The notes under the pieces were generated by a model. The model saw only the letters and a program-made list of their open reading frames with translations, did not search any database and was not told where the DNA came from. Made by a program: the position numbers and the translations under genes. A DNA stretch of 64,000 bases from Notamacropus eugenii (Eukaryota; Chordata; Mammalia; Diprotodontia; Macropodidae), in NCBI RefSeq assembly GCF_028372415.1, contig NC_092878.1, positions 136,890,750 through 136,954,749 on the forward strand, read 5' to 3'. This document shows, one piece after another, positions 9,165 to 20,021 of this stretch. Positions within the stretch are counted from its first letter, which is position 1. Every line of letters begins with the position of its first letter.

Positions 9165-10735
9165 CTAATATTCCATTTCCATGAGGGAGAAGACTTTCTG
9201 ATCCTTACTCAGTTGGGGGCAATCTCGTTTCACATGGCCCTTCTGGCCACATTCCCAACAATTAAGTGGGGTCCTCAGACCAGTCCCTCTCCCTGGTCCC
9301 ATTCCTGAGTGAGGCCTGGGGAGCCATCTGGAAAATTGTCCCCACCCCCTTCCTTTTCCCTGAAATCTTAAACCTTGATTTCCTGGATTCCTCTTTACTG
9401 TTCCCGCCACAGCTTGGACTATTTGCAGGATAAGTTTTGTCTGTTCGTCCTGTTGTTTCAAGGTTTGTAGCATAACAAGGGAATGCCCATCCCCCCCCCC
9501 CCTTCTTCTCTTCCTCTCCTCTTGCTACATACACTTTCTGGACCACTCCCAAAAGTTCTTCCAGGGGCTTATTCTGCCATCCTTCTATTTTTTGTAGCTT
9601 TCTATTAATAAACGGCCATGAATTAGTCATGAAATAAACCCAGAAGAGACTTTGAGCTGTAGGGTCCTCCAGGCTAAGACCCCAAAATTTTCTCATACTC
9701 TCTTTTAATCTAAGAATGCTGAAGGGGCCTCCTTGCTCTCCTGATGCACTTCCTGTACCTTGTTTGAGTTCTGGCTCTTTGGTACTGCATTTCTAACTCT
9801 TTGAATAGTGATCTTCCTGAGGTCTCTCATATTTCCCCTGTGATCTAGATTATTATGATCCCAGTTAGGATCCTGGAAAGGAAACTTCTCCTCACCTCGG
9901 GGGACCTCCTTGGGCTTTTGGGTGTGCATCATCCCAAACTTCCATCACAGCCCTCCTAATCTGCCCTTGTTCTTCCCCTGTGAACAGAATCTCTGACATT
10001 GCCATCATCTCTCCCCAAGCATACACATTTGGTCCCCAAAACTGATTAATCTGAACAGTGACCCCAGAGGGGTCCTCATTTAATTTCTTCATATCCTTTT
10101 TGAAGCCCCTAATTTCTGGGCTACTTAGGGGAGCATTCATATAACCAATACCACCCTGGGCTAATGCGACTGGGAACGCCTTAGTACTCTCAGGGAGAGG
10201 AAAGTTTTCTTGGTCTTGGAATAATTGCTTCAATTCCCTCCTGAGAGGTGTGTAAGGAATGTCGCTTGGCCCCACCAAATCAATCATATCCTCTCTGTTT
10301 CTTCCGCCTGAGGGCATAGGGGGAGCCAAGGGAGAGGGTATTGGGGTCTGTGCCAAGGTGGGAGCTGGAGCAGGAAGGTAAGGAGTGAGGAGAGCAAGAA
10401 GCAGGTCCCATTGATGGGATTTCTGTTTTTCCTCCTCCTCCTCCTTAGGTTTTCTCCTGCACAACAAATAGACCCACCAAAAGCAGCCAAAGAGCTGCAT
10501 AGGAGCTTTCTTCCTCATTAAAAAGCTACTTATAATTAACATAAAAGTTCAATTTTTGGCAAGCCCAATCCTCGGAGGATCTGTACTTTGGCCAGAAGAC
10601 GTCTCCTCCAAGTTGGGCGCTTGCCCAAACAAAACAACAACACTTAATCATTTTCTTCTTATCCTTACCCCTATATTTTGGAAGGTCATCCCTCCTCAGG
10701 GGAGAGTCCCAAACCAGCCGAAACCCGGAGGCCAC
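9165..10735 (-). pseudogene. gag: gag pseudogene (matrix, proline-rich, capsid, one zinc knuckle)
   Basis: Gag assembles the virion. On the minus strand: a matrix-like part from about 10735 (KKKMIKCCCFVWASAQLGG); then frame 9892-10542 with an E/K run, a proline-rich stretch (PAPAPTLAQTP, SPLAPPMPSGG) and capsid-like FKKDMKKLNEDPSG and QFWGPNVYAWGEMM. Further capsid pieces follow in other frames (9705-9932, 9262-9696). The nucleocapsid near 9220-9262 reads CWECGQKGHVKRDC, a single CCHC knuckle as in gammaretroviruses. A run of 12 C at 9491-9502 lies inside the C-terminal part and is a likely frameshift site. At least four frames are needed to read it through. Confidence 0.85.
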
Positions 10736-10800
10736 CAGAAAAGTCTGATGTGGCCCCTGCCCCCAAATTCAGGTGAGGGGCATCCCCAAAAAGGGATGCA

Positions 10801-10823
10801 ATTCCAGGACAGGGCTCCCCAAA
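10801..10823 (-). promoter_or_regulatory. Degenerate primer-binding site, tRNA-Pro-like
   Basis: Directly inside the right LTR the minus strand reads TTTGGGGAGCCCTGTCCTGG. This resembles the tRNA-Pro site of gammaretroviruses with several one-base insertions. Position and spacing next to the LTR end support the role; the exact tRNA is uncertain. Confidence 0.5.
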
Positions 10824-10824
10824 C

Positions 10825-11378
10825 TGTGTGAGGCACAGAGACCTTTACCAATGAATCAGAGCCTCAGAAATATTAGCAGAAAGAATAGTTCCTTTATTGA
10901 CTTTCTTGAGAAAGGGCTCCCCTAGAACACTCAAAAAGTGGCACCAACCCAAGAGAGTGGAGCTGTGTTTAGCTCAGCAAATTATATAGGCCCTAACTGC
11001 AGTCCTCTCTCCCTAGTCCCCTAGAGTCCTTCCTCAGGGCTCACTGGTGTAAGCCCAGAGGGTACAATCTATTTGGGACAATCTACCCCAGCAACAGAGA
11101 ACCAAAAACAATAGTTTCACACATTAGCCCTTAAAAAAAGAAGAGGGGGAGGTATTATTCCTCCCTGCCATGTATCTAAGAACAAGGGGGGAAAGGCTGG
11201 GAAAATACAGAGCGCAGTCTGGGAAAGTAAAGGAGGTAGTCTTGGGAAAGTACAGAATATGCTGAAACATTTCACCTACAAGGTCAACCTGCTGCAAATG
11301 TTTCATCCACACAAGAAACAATTAACCCCTTGAAGATACTTCACTCCTGAGAGGGATCCTCAGAGATCATCTCTCACA
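10825..11378 (-). repeat. Right (5') LTR of the provirus, minus orientation
   Basis: On the minus strand it runs from TGTGAGAGATG (11378) to CTCACACA (10825). TATATAAT (near 10980-10987) and AATAAA (10893-10898) serve as core promoter and poly(A) signal. It is uninterrupted and joined to the primer-binding site and leader, so this is the true 5' LTR of the minus-strand provirus. Confidence 0.9.
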
Positions 11379-11539
11379 GGATATATTTGACAAAGAAAAT
11401 AAAAATACAATAAAACAAATAACATAAACCTGGTTTTCTAAGTCAATATATGGCTCACAAATATCCTTAGACATGGGTTAGTAGCCCTTGTTTCTATTTG
11501 AATTTGACACCATTGCTCCAAGTCATTCCTCGTCCTCTT

Positions 11540-12270
11540 TCAAAGATGTGGTATTAATCCATAGATTTCTTCTCCACCTCAAATCCTGACCTCATTTTTG
11601 GGGATTTTTAATATTCACATTGATGTCTTTTGGACACATTGTCCTTCCAGTTCATCCACCTTCTCAGTTCCCATGACCTTATTTTCTCTCCACTTCAGCC
11701 ATGCATAGTAAGGACCACATACCTCATCTCAGTATCACAGACAAGTTTTCTACCTTCCTGGTCCAGAACTCTGAAAGTTTCTCTGAAAATACCATCCTGT
11801 CTTCTAACATGACCTCTGCCTCAGTTCTAAACCTCATTCATTTTCACCATGACCTTCTACCTCTACCTTTCTGTTTGTTTCCAGCCCATCAGCTCTGATC
11901 TCAGCTCACTTTCCTGTCTTCTGTGAAGGAATGTGTTGAGTCACCTTAAACCACCTTGAGGGACACCATTAATTAATCTTCAGTGCAACCAATTACACCT
12001 CAGAAATTAGCAAGCATTGCACTTCTGGGCTTGATTTATCGTTCTGTTGGTTATCTAGTCTTAAGAAAGTATTAAATAGGGAGATTAACCTTAAGTGGGT
12101 GTGCATACTCCACCCTCCCCCAGCTGAGTTATTACATATTTACCAGCAGTTTTCTTCTTGTTCATGTTTTCTTCCCCTCCTTCTCCTCCCTTCCATTTAA
12201 CTTTAGATTGTTATCCAGTCTTGAATTGTTACCAATCACACTCTGCCAATCCATTCTTCATTCCCCTTCC
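11540..12270 (+). mobile_element. L2/CR1-like LINE relic, endonuclease region
   Basis: The plus strand reads GGGGATTTTTAATATTCACATTGATG, equivalent to a GDFNIHID-type endonuclease block. LLSSHDLIFSPLQP follows near 11650-11700. Frames are broken. It is shared with copy 2 (59560-60340), so it predates the duplication. Confidence 0.55.
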
Positions 12271-12424
12271 CGTAGTACTGAAGATCAATCAAGTGTATTG
12301 TGTCCACGTACATTTATGCTGCTTAATCTCACACGATATTCTGCAATTCTTTTACTCTTCTTTGATTGACTGTATTACACTTTCAACAGAAGCCTCTCCA
12401 AATCTTCTGTCTTTTCTTTATTCC

Positions 12425-13745
12425 CCCTCCAAATTTATTTATTTATTTGTTTTCCATTTTCAACAATCACTTCCATAAGCTTTAAATTTTCTCCCCCTAA
12501 CTCCCCTCTCTGTCCCCAAGATGGCATGCAGTCTTATATGGGCTCTACACATACATTCTTATTAGTCACATTTTCACATTAGTCATGTTGCATAGAAGAG
12601 TTAAAACAATGGGAGAAAGCATGATTAAAACTAAACAAAACCAAACATAGCAAAAGAGAAAATTGTTTGCTTCATTCTGCATTCCTATTCCATAGTTCTT
12701 TCTCTGAATGTAGGTGGCATTTTGCATCATGAGCCTTTTGGAAATGTTTTAGGTCTTTTCATTGCTGTGAGGGACTAAGTTCATCAAAAACCGTCCTTGC
12801 ACACTGTGGTTGTTACTGTGTACAATGTTCTCCTGGTTCTACTCCTTCCACCAAGCATCAGGTCATATGAGTCTTTCCGGGTTTTTCTGAAGTCTGCCTG
12901 TTCATAATTTCTTATAGCACAATAGTATTCCATTACATTCATATATCACAACATGTTCAGCCATTCGCCAATTGATGGGCATTCTCTCGATTTCCAGTTC
13001 TTTACCACCACAAAAAGAGCTGCTACAAATATATTTGTACATGTGGTTCCTTTTCCCACTTTTATGGTCTCTTCGGGATGCAACCTTAGAACTAGTATTG
13101 CTGGGTCAAAGGTTTTGCACATTTTTATAGCCCTTTGGGCATATTTGTTTCAAATTGTTCTCCAGAATGATTGGATCAGCTCACAGCACCACCAACAAAG
13201 AATTAGTGTTCCAACTCTCCCACATCTTCTTCAGCATTTATAATTTTTCTGTTTTGTTGTGTTAACCAATCTGATAGGCATGATGTGGTACCTCAGAGTT
13301 GTTTTGATTTGCATCTCTCTAATCAATAGTGATTTAGAGCATTTTTCATATGACTATAGATAGCTTTAATTTCTTCCTTTGATAACTGGCTGTTCATATC
13401 CTTTGCCCATTTATCAATTGGGAAATAACTTGTATTCTTGCAAATTTGACTCATTTCTCCATATGTTTTACTAATGAGGCCTTTATCACAGACACTAGTA
13501 GCAAAAATTCTTTCCCAGCTTTCTGCTTCCCTCCTAATCTTGGTTGCATTGGCTTTGTTTGTGTAAAATCTTTTCAACTTAATTAATCAAAATTATTCAT
13601 TTTGTATTTCATAGTGTTCTCTGTCTCTTGTTTGGTCATAAATTATTCCATTCTTCATAAATCTGACAAATAAATTATTCCTTGCTTCCCTAATTTGTCT
13701 ATAGTATTAGCTTTTATATCTAGATCATGTACCTATTTCGAATTT
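12425..13745 (-). mobile_element. 5'-truncated L1, ORF2 C-terminus and 3' end
   Basis: The minus strand of 13323-13577 encodes KWAKDMNSQLSKEEIKAIY, the C-terminal region of L1 ORF2. The 3' end lies at 12425-12450, where an (AAAT)n-like tail appears as TTTATTTATTTATTTG on the plus strand. It is absent from copy 2, which passes from 60355 to 60377 without it, so it inserted after the duplication. Confidence 0.8.
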
Positions 13746-13779
13746 ATTCTGTGCAATTAACTCTCTCTCTCTCTCTCTT

Positions 13780-13926
13780 TTTTTTTCGGAGGGGGAAAGG
13801 CAAGGCAATAAGGACTAAGTGACTTGCCCAAAGTCACACAGCTAGTAAGTGTCTGAGATTGGATATGAACTTAGGTCCTCTTGATTCCAGGGCCAGTGCT
13901 TCATTCACTGTACCACCTAGCTGCCA
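13780..13926 (-). mobile_element. Marsupial tRNA-derived SINE
   Basis: The minus strand runs from a GCAGCTAGGTGGTACAGTGA head (A-box region) through a B-box-like segment to AGTCACTTAGTCC and CTTTCCCCCTCC, then an A-rich tail (poly-T on plus). A T/C microsatellite adjoins it at 13759-13787. The orthologous copy in the other block is at 60378-60540. Confidence 0.8.
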
Positions 13927-14300
13927 CCAAACCTTCTGTCTTTTCAAGTCTTCTATCTCTCTTTCAACAAAGGACTTAGCCTCCTGCTTTGCTGAGAGAA
14001 TGGAGGCAAGAAAAGGTAAGCTCCTTCTCCTTTATTCTACACCCAAAAGCCTCTTTCATAGTCTCCTATTCTTTCTTATTTTGCTTCAGTCCCTGACAAA
14101 GAGAGACCCATGTTTTTGCCAAGGCTCGTGCTCTTGATTCCATCCTTTCCTGCCTTTCCCTCAGTCATTCTCTTTTCCCTTCACCCTCACCCTCTTCTTA
14201 TCTATTTCTTTCTTTCCCATTATCTACAAATGTACCCATCTTCCTCCCACTTAAAAAGTCTTAATTTCACCCTGCCTCCCTTTAAATTATGATCACATGT
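13927..14300. other. Duplicated non-coding sequence
   Basis: Matches 60541-60935. Pyrimidine-rich on the plus strand, probably an L2/CR1 relic; no gene. An ATGGAGGCAAGAAAAGGTAAG string near 13999 looks like a start codon before a splice donor, but on the strand opposite to ADH and with no downstream exon. Confidence 0.4.
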
Positions 14301-14309
14301 AATCACATG

Positions 14310-14560
14310 ATTACAATCTAACAGGGGAGACAACCATGCAAACAAACATATATAAGCAAGCTACACACAAAATAAGTAGGAGATAATTACAAGAAGGAAC
14401 ACACTGGAATTTAGAGGGGCTGGGGAAGGCGTTTTTTAATTGGGATTTAAAGGAAGCCAGGGAAGTCAATAATTGGAGGGAAGGAGGTAGAGCATTCCAG
14501 GGAAGAGGACAGCCAGAGAAAATGCCTTTTTCTAGGTAGGACTACATGGTCCTTCACCAT
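14310..14560 (+). repeat. Unclassified interspersed repeat, family X, copy 1
   Basis: Carries the strings GGGGAGACAACCATGCAAACA, GGATTTAAAGGAAGCCAGGG, AGAGCATTCCAGGGAAGAGG and ACAGCCAGAGAAAATGCC. Related copies lie at 26300-26640, 52770-52984, 56490-56780 and 61630-61815. I do not know the family name. Confidence 0.6.
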
Positions 14561-14594
14561 TCTTATTGCCCTCTTCCAACATTTTCAGTTTCCT

Positions 14595-14617
14595 AAAAAA
14601 AAAAAAAAAAAAAAAAA
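14595..14617 (+). repeat. Poly(A) run of 23
   Basis: An uninterrupted A23 run, reduced to about 9 A at the matching place of copy 2 (near 61875). Confidence 0.9.
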
Positions 14618-14639
14618 TCAACATCCTTCCTAAAATATA

Positions 14640-15130
14640 CTACCCAGAGCTGAACACTATATTCAATTTGTGACCTTTTTTCTTTGTACTTCTGAATAAA
14701 ACTCAGATTCCTTAGCCTGGAATTCAAAGCCCTTCATGGACTATTTCAATCTGCCTTTCTATGGTCATTCTAGATCTACTCTATATTCCAGGTAAATTGA
14801 AACCCTTATTGTTTCATTAATCTAATTTGGATTTTCCTATATTTTCCTCTGCCTAGCATTCATTTTCTATTCCCTCTGCTCCCTCTCCTCTCCACCCCTG
14901 ACTCTACCTCTCCTTGCTGAAATCCTGTAGATGCTGCTAACACTCAGCTTTAACTCCATCTTGAAGTCTTCCCTGATATTCTTGACTAGAAGTATTCTTT
15001 GTTTTCTCTGAAAACTCCTACCACATTTACCATATTCAGGTTTGAGATATAGTTATCTAAAATTCAGATTATCACCTCTATTAAACTGTAAGAGGAAAGG
15101 CAAGATTTCATTCATATTTATAGATTCCAG
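14640..15130 (+). mobile_element. L2/CR1-like 3' relic
   Basis: Plus-strand strings such as CTCAGATTCCTTAGCCTGGA and ATTCAAAGCCCTTCATGG are typical of the 3' part of L2-type LINEs. Shared with 61890-62400. No open frame. Confidence 0.5.
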
Positions 15131-17029
15131 TCCTTAAAAAACATTTGACTTTTAGCATGTTACATACTTAAAAGTATGCTGAATGATTCAATTATCCTAT
15201 TGACCTATCTGTTGGCACCACACACTGTTCTTAGACATTAGTCAATGTCTCTCACCTCCTGCTCAACATCCTAATGGTTTTTTCCCTTAGCAGCAGCTCG
15301 TTCTAAGACTTGAGCCTATGAGCTATATCTTCTGAGGGCTCTACTTTTGTATCCGCTTAACATTTAGTTTAGGGCACTCTTTTTCAAAGCTTTTAAAGGG
15401 CCTATTCCTCTTTGTTAATGTCTTTCCCTAAATGTGGCACTCAGAATTGAATAATGTACTCCATATCTAGTCTAATCAAAGCAGAGAAGAGTGATATTGT
15501 CACTTCCTTTGTTTTGGACATCTATCTTTATGATGTTTTTCTGAGGTCATATTTTGTTTGTCAGACTATTTATTTATTGAGGTCACTGCCTTCTAAAATT
15601 TCCATGAATCATTCTCTCATCATACCTCTCATACCCTCTACTTGGGTGGTTTAAGTTTTTCTCAATAAAAAATTTAGGATTTTATATTTAACCTTATTGT
15701 AATGTCATCTTTGTTTCATGACTGGCCTTGGCCAAACATTTTATCACCTTTTAGCCTATCTATTATATACGATCTTCTAGAATTCTAGCTAGGATAATCT
15801 TTGGACAGCAGATTTAATGTATATTGCTACCTGTCTGTGTAGTTATCTATGTGTATTGGACAGGCACTGAAGATGGACAATGAGCTCAGTCCAGAATTTA
15901 ATAGGAAGAAGAGAGGCAATTGGATTTCATTTGGGAAATTAAGACTGTTCTGATAATCTCAATTTGTTTCCTGATGTAGCAACTCATTTTTTTTAGCACC
16001 ATGATCCATTTGGTGATGCTTTATTACTGCAAATCTTAGAATCCCACAGTCTCTAGAGTATCAAAATTCCAAGTGACCCCAAAGTACAAAGGAGAGATGC
16101 ATAAGCAGGTTGAAGAATATTGCTAATAATAAGTTGCATGCAAGAAATTCCTCAAGTTATACCATTCAGAACTATGATCAGAAAAGGAAGTGGCTTGGTT
16201 GTGTAGTGAGAGGGTAAAAGAACAGAAAGAAGTCCAAATGCTGCTTTTGGATAAGCAAACTTTAAAGGCTGATCTCTAGCATGTTGGGTATGCCTTGAGG
16301 GAAGGTTCACTTTAGGTCATAGATAAGCGTTGAGCAGAATGGAAAGACTTCAATGAGTTGCAATTTGTAGCAATGAAGGGAACACCCACATTGATAAGAT
16401 CTTTGACCCATGAAGACTCTGACATATTGAATTAAATTTCATTTTATAAGATTTGGTGTATCCTTTTAGCCTGCTAAGCCCTTTTTGGATCTTGAGTCTT
16501 CACACAAAATGTGGTCTGTATATGTATCTATCTATCTATCTATATCTATATATCTCCCTCCATCTTTGTAGGCCATGTTCCTAATCATTGACAGAGAGGG
16601 GGAAAAAACCCTCTAAAAAGGAGAAAACCCCCAACGATGAAGGCTGTGAAAAATTTCTGTGGTCTATATAGCTACAAGAAATCCAGTACAATGAAAATGT
16701 GAGTTTGATCCAATGTAAAACAGAAAGCTTGTCAAAAGAGAAAACCAAGACTCACTTGAAATCTTGACTCCAAGACTAATCATAAAACAGGTCTTCTACT
16801 TCTTGATAGAAAAGTGATGGATTGTGGACATATAATGAAACAAATATCTTCAGACACAATGTGCATTTGTTTTACCTGAGTAAAACTTGCTACATGAAGG
16901 CTTTTTATTTAGGGACAATTGATTTGTGGTTTTTATGTTTCATTCCTGCAGCTAGACTTCATGCCTTCCACCATCAGCACAGACTTGTTGCCAAATAGCT
17001 GGATTTCTGATTTTGCTATATGTGCTGAA
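15131..17029. other. No gene seen; (TATC)n microsatellite at 16525-16556
   Basis: Duplicated to about 16797, then unmatched. A short TATC/TA microsatellite lies at 16525-16556 and is absent from copy 2. No exon, RNA gene or clear transposon was recognised. Confidence 0.5.
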
Positions 17030-17165
17030 GTTCCTACCTTTCCCACCAGTGTTCATGTTACTCATTTTCTCAGACACTTTGAATGGCCTTCTGTTACCTA
17101 TTACATAAAGACCAAATGCTTGAGCTGGTCATTCAAGGCCCTACAGAGTTCTGGGTTTAATTCAC
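17030..17165 (+). repeat. Dispersed repeat also present at 30880-31015
   Basis: The two stretches share CATGTTACTCATTTTCTCA, AAATGCTTGAGCTGGTCATT and CAAGGCCCTACA. The pattern resembles an L2-type 3' relic. The copy at 30880 lies in intron 7 of ADH copy 2. Confidence 0.55.
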
Positions 17166-18365
17166 ATAAATGTGTCAGTGTTCCAAGAACTGATTGCAAA
17201 AAACAGCCATCAAAGGAATCACTAATAGGTCTATGCCAGCTTGAAGAGACTCTCATGGAATGGCCTGTGCTGTTTAACATTCTTAAAAATTCAATAAAGT
17301 AGATGAAGTCAGTGAGGAAATCCTTTTCATGTTTGCATGTGGAAAAATTGTGAGTAACACATAAAAGTCAAGATGACAGTAGTCAAGAAGATCTCAATAA
17401 GTTAGAATGATGGCATGGAAGGAAAGGCTGGATTTGAATGGGGATGAATGAAAAATTCTACATTTGTGTCCAGAACTTAACTTGACAAGTACAGAAAGAA
17501 GGAGGGTGGATAAAAATTTATCCAAAAAATAAGATCTGAGGTTTTTTGGATTGAACACAATTCTCTACTCAAATTTTGAGCTTCATTATGAAATGTAGCA
17601 TTTAGTACAGAGCAGGTGACAGTCCTCTGCACATTCAAACATCTAGAATATGGTGTTATAGTGGAATAGTTCAAAACATGCACCTAGATCTGCCTTATCT
17701 GAATAGTACATGGACGTTTCCTTTGTAAGAAAAAAGGAGAACCCATTTTATTGTTTGGCCTGTTATCTTAAGAGAAAACAACACCTTTTAATGTGTCAGC
17801 TCTGGAAAAGCATGGAAAAGTGCTCTAATATACCTGTATCTCAATAGAGGATAAGAGCTACATTTCATGGAGACATGAATAATCCTTTCTCCCCTCCTCT
17901 TTCCACTGCCATTTGCTCCCATGAAAATGGTCATACATATCTTCCTAAACTTATTTGGGTGATTGTTTTGCATTTTTGGTCCCAGCTCCTTTCTTTCTCC
18001 TTCCTAGTTCCCAGCTCTGGGTATTCTAAGAAGAGTGCTTGAGACCTGTTTCCATTCCCCTTTTCTCTTGCTAAAGGTTGTTCATTTTTGTTTTATTATG
18101 ATGTGGCTTCTCATATGTGTGCAATTGTATAAATACATTGGAGTGTTCATGATTGCCTTCAACGTACTCTCTGGAAAGAGTGATTTTCCTAGTCATGTGA
18201 TTGTAAGCAGTAAACACTGAATGATATACCTTCTCACCATTATGTGGTCTTTTGAATGTCCCAACTGGATTACGTTCTAGGTAACACATAAGGACACTGA
18301 AAAACTGAAGAATATCGAAAAGAAAGTCATCAGGATTGGTAAGAAGACAGTCAATTTAAGGAACT
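17166..18365. other. No feature recognised
   Basis: A/T-rich sequence with short frames only; nothing matching a family I know. Confidence 0.4.
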
Positions 18366-18492
18366 GGGGCATTAGATTATAAGCTCCTTGAGGTCAGGAT
18401 CTATATTTTGCTTTTTTTTTTTATTATGCCTGGCACTTAACTGACAGTTCCTGGCACATGGTAGGTGGTTAATAAATGTTTATTGATTGCTT
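18366..18492 (+). repeat. L2/MIR-type 3' tail
   Basis: AGATTATAAGCTCCTTGAGG ... GGCACATGGTAGGTGGTTAATAAATG is a common 3' tail of ancient mammalian LINE/SINE elements. Similar tails occur at 24640-24775, 34480-34560, 45640-45745 and 52440-52530. Confidence 0.6.
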
Positions 18493-19479
18493 GATTGTTA
18501 AGTATAGAGATAAAAAGAAAGAGTTTAAGGCTGTAATGGTCATCTTTAATTATTTTGAGGGCTGTCTTCTGGAAATAGAATTAGATTGGTTCATCTTTTC
18601 TCCAGGGAGTGCAGTTAGAGACAGTGGATAGAAGTTGCAGAGAAGCAGAATTAGACTTGATACAAGGAAAAACCCTTCAATAATTAGAGCTCTCCAAATG
18701 AGGGATAGGTTGCCATTGGGATGTGGTCAAATTTCCCTTCATTGGAGAAGAAAACTAAGTGACTTACTTAAGAATACACAAGGTGTAACATTGTCTATTT
18801 TGCTCCTGTGACAAGCTAATGAAATGCTTCCTCTTGTTATGTCACTTAGCCTCCCTGGGTCTTTTTCATCTGTAAAAGGAGAGAGTTGAACTAGCTGGTC
18901 TCTGAGCTTCCTTTTAGTTGTAGATCTATCATGCATGATTGACAGGCTTTTTGCTTATAGATCTCCAGTGAGGGGAAACCTCCCATCCCCCTATGGAGGA
19001 CTTTTCTACCAAAACCCTCTGATTTCTACAATACTCCACTACCTCCTTGGTATATGCCTTAGAATACTTCATTAATAATTTGGGCTAGGGCAGGCAGCAG
19101 TCAAGGGGAGAGGATTTTGCTGGATTAACACATGGTTAAGATTGCAAAAGGTATAATATTAGTATAAGGCCAGTATTACTGAGACCTAATGAGGAGGAAG
19201 CCAATGTTGCATGTGGCTCAGAAGAACTGGCTTTGGATTTTGAGTATTAAGGGAAGATGTTAAATGTTAATGTTAAAGGTGCCCTTCCAAAAGGGCCTAG
19301 ACAGCTTAAGAAGGGAGACACTGGGCTTAGGGCACTATTTGGTCTTCCTCCTCACATTCAAAACCAGCTCTTTTCTCACTAACCACACCTTCCTGCCTCA
19401 CCTTTGGGCTAGGCTGGTCCCTGGCATGATCATTCTCCCAAGGTTTATGGGTAGAGCTAAGGAGTCATATGAATATTTC
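18493..19479. other. Mostly unclassified; SINE relic at 18830-18945
   Basis: The stretch ending TTTTCATCTGTAAAAGGAGAG and TAGATCTATCATG resembles a plus-oriented MIR-type SINE 3' half. A string AGCTTAAGAAGGGAGACACT near 19300 recurs near 20690. No gene. Confidence 0.4.
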
Positions 19480-20021
19480 CAAAATTGGGGCTTTACTCCT
19501 TGTTTCTTTCTGGCTGCTTACAATATTTTCTCCTTGATCCAGATCTCTGGAATTTGGTTATAATATTCCCAGCAGTTTTCATTTTGGGATCTCTTTCAGA
19601 AGGTGAGTGGTGGATTCTTTCAATTTCTATTTTACCCTCTGGTTCTAGAATATCAAGGCAGGTTTCCTCAATAATTTCCTGAAAGGTGATGTCTAAGCTC
19701 TTCTTCTTTTCTTTTTTATCATAGCTTTCAAGTAGTCCAATAATTTTTAAATTATCTCTCCAGGATCTATTTTACTTGTTAGTTGTTTTTCCAATGGGAC
19801 ATTTCATATTGTCTTCTTTTTTTTATTCTATTTGTTTTGTTTTATTGTTTCTTGATTTCTCATATAGTCATTAGATTCCATTTGCTCCATTACAATTTTT
19901 AAGGAATTTTCCCTTTTCAGTGAGCTTTTGAACCTTATTTTCCACTTGGAAAATTCTGTTTTTTAAGGCATTTTCTCTTCATTGTATTTTTGTACTTCTT
20001 TTACCATTTGGCCTAATCTTT
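19480..20021 (-). mobile_element. L1/HAL1 ORF1 relic
   Basis: Its plus strand matches the antisense of ORF1 seen in the HAL1 elements (for example TTTCAAGTAGTCCAATAATTTTTAAATT and the GATCTATTTTACTTG block). Decayed, with several indels. It is cut by a poly-T that starts the next L1. Confidence 0.7.

Larger units (their letters stand above)
3060..11382 (-). mobile_element. Gammaretrovirus-like (class I) endogenous provirus with opposed LTRs
   Basis: gag, pro-pol and env remnants read from right to left on the minus strand, starting at an LTR with an adjacent primer-binding site (10801-11378). The left end carries an LTR of the same family in plus orientation (3064-4232). It lacks its last ~23 bases and abuts env cut inside the transmembrane subunit. 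Both outer edges are therefore U3 starts (TGTGAGAG). A 4-bp direct repeat GGAT (3060-3063 and 11379-11382) flanks the whole, the target-site size usual for gammaretroviruses. All genes are broken by stops and frameshifts. A single zinc knuckle in gag and the integrase and env patterns place it in class I. It cannot produce virus as it stands. Confidence 0.88.
11386..16797. repeat. Segmental duplication, copy 1, right block
   Basis: Collinear with 59432-64000 from TTTGACAAAG onward, right up to the window end. The main differences are a copy-1-only L1 (about 12275-13770) and a stretch missing from copy 1 (copy 2: about 60945-61630). Contents are repeat relics, with no gene seen. Confidence 0.85.

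Noticed and set aside
13990-14025. ATG...GTAAG strings (also about 60609 in copy 2) resembling a first exon with donor
   Set aside because: Plus strand, opposite to ADH, different codons in the two copies and no downstream exon.
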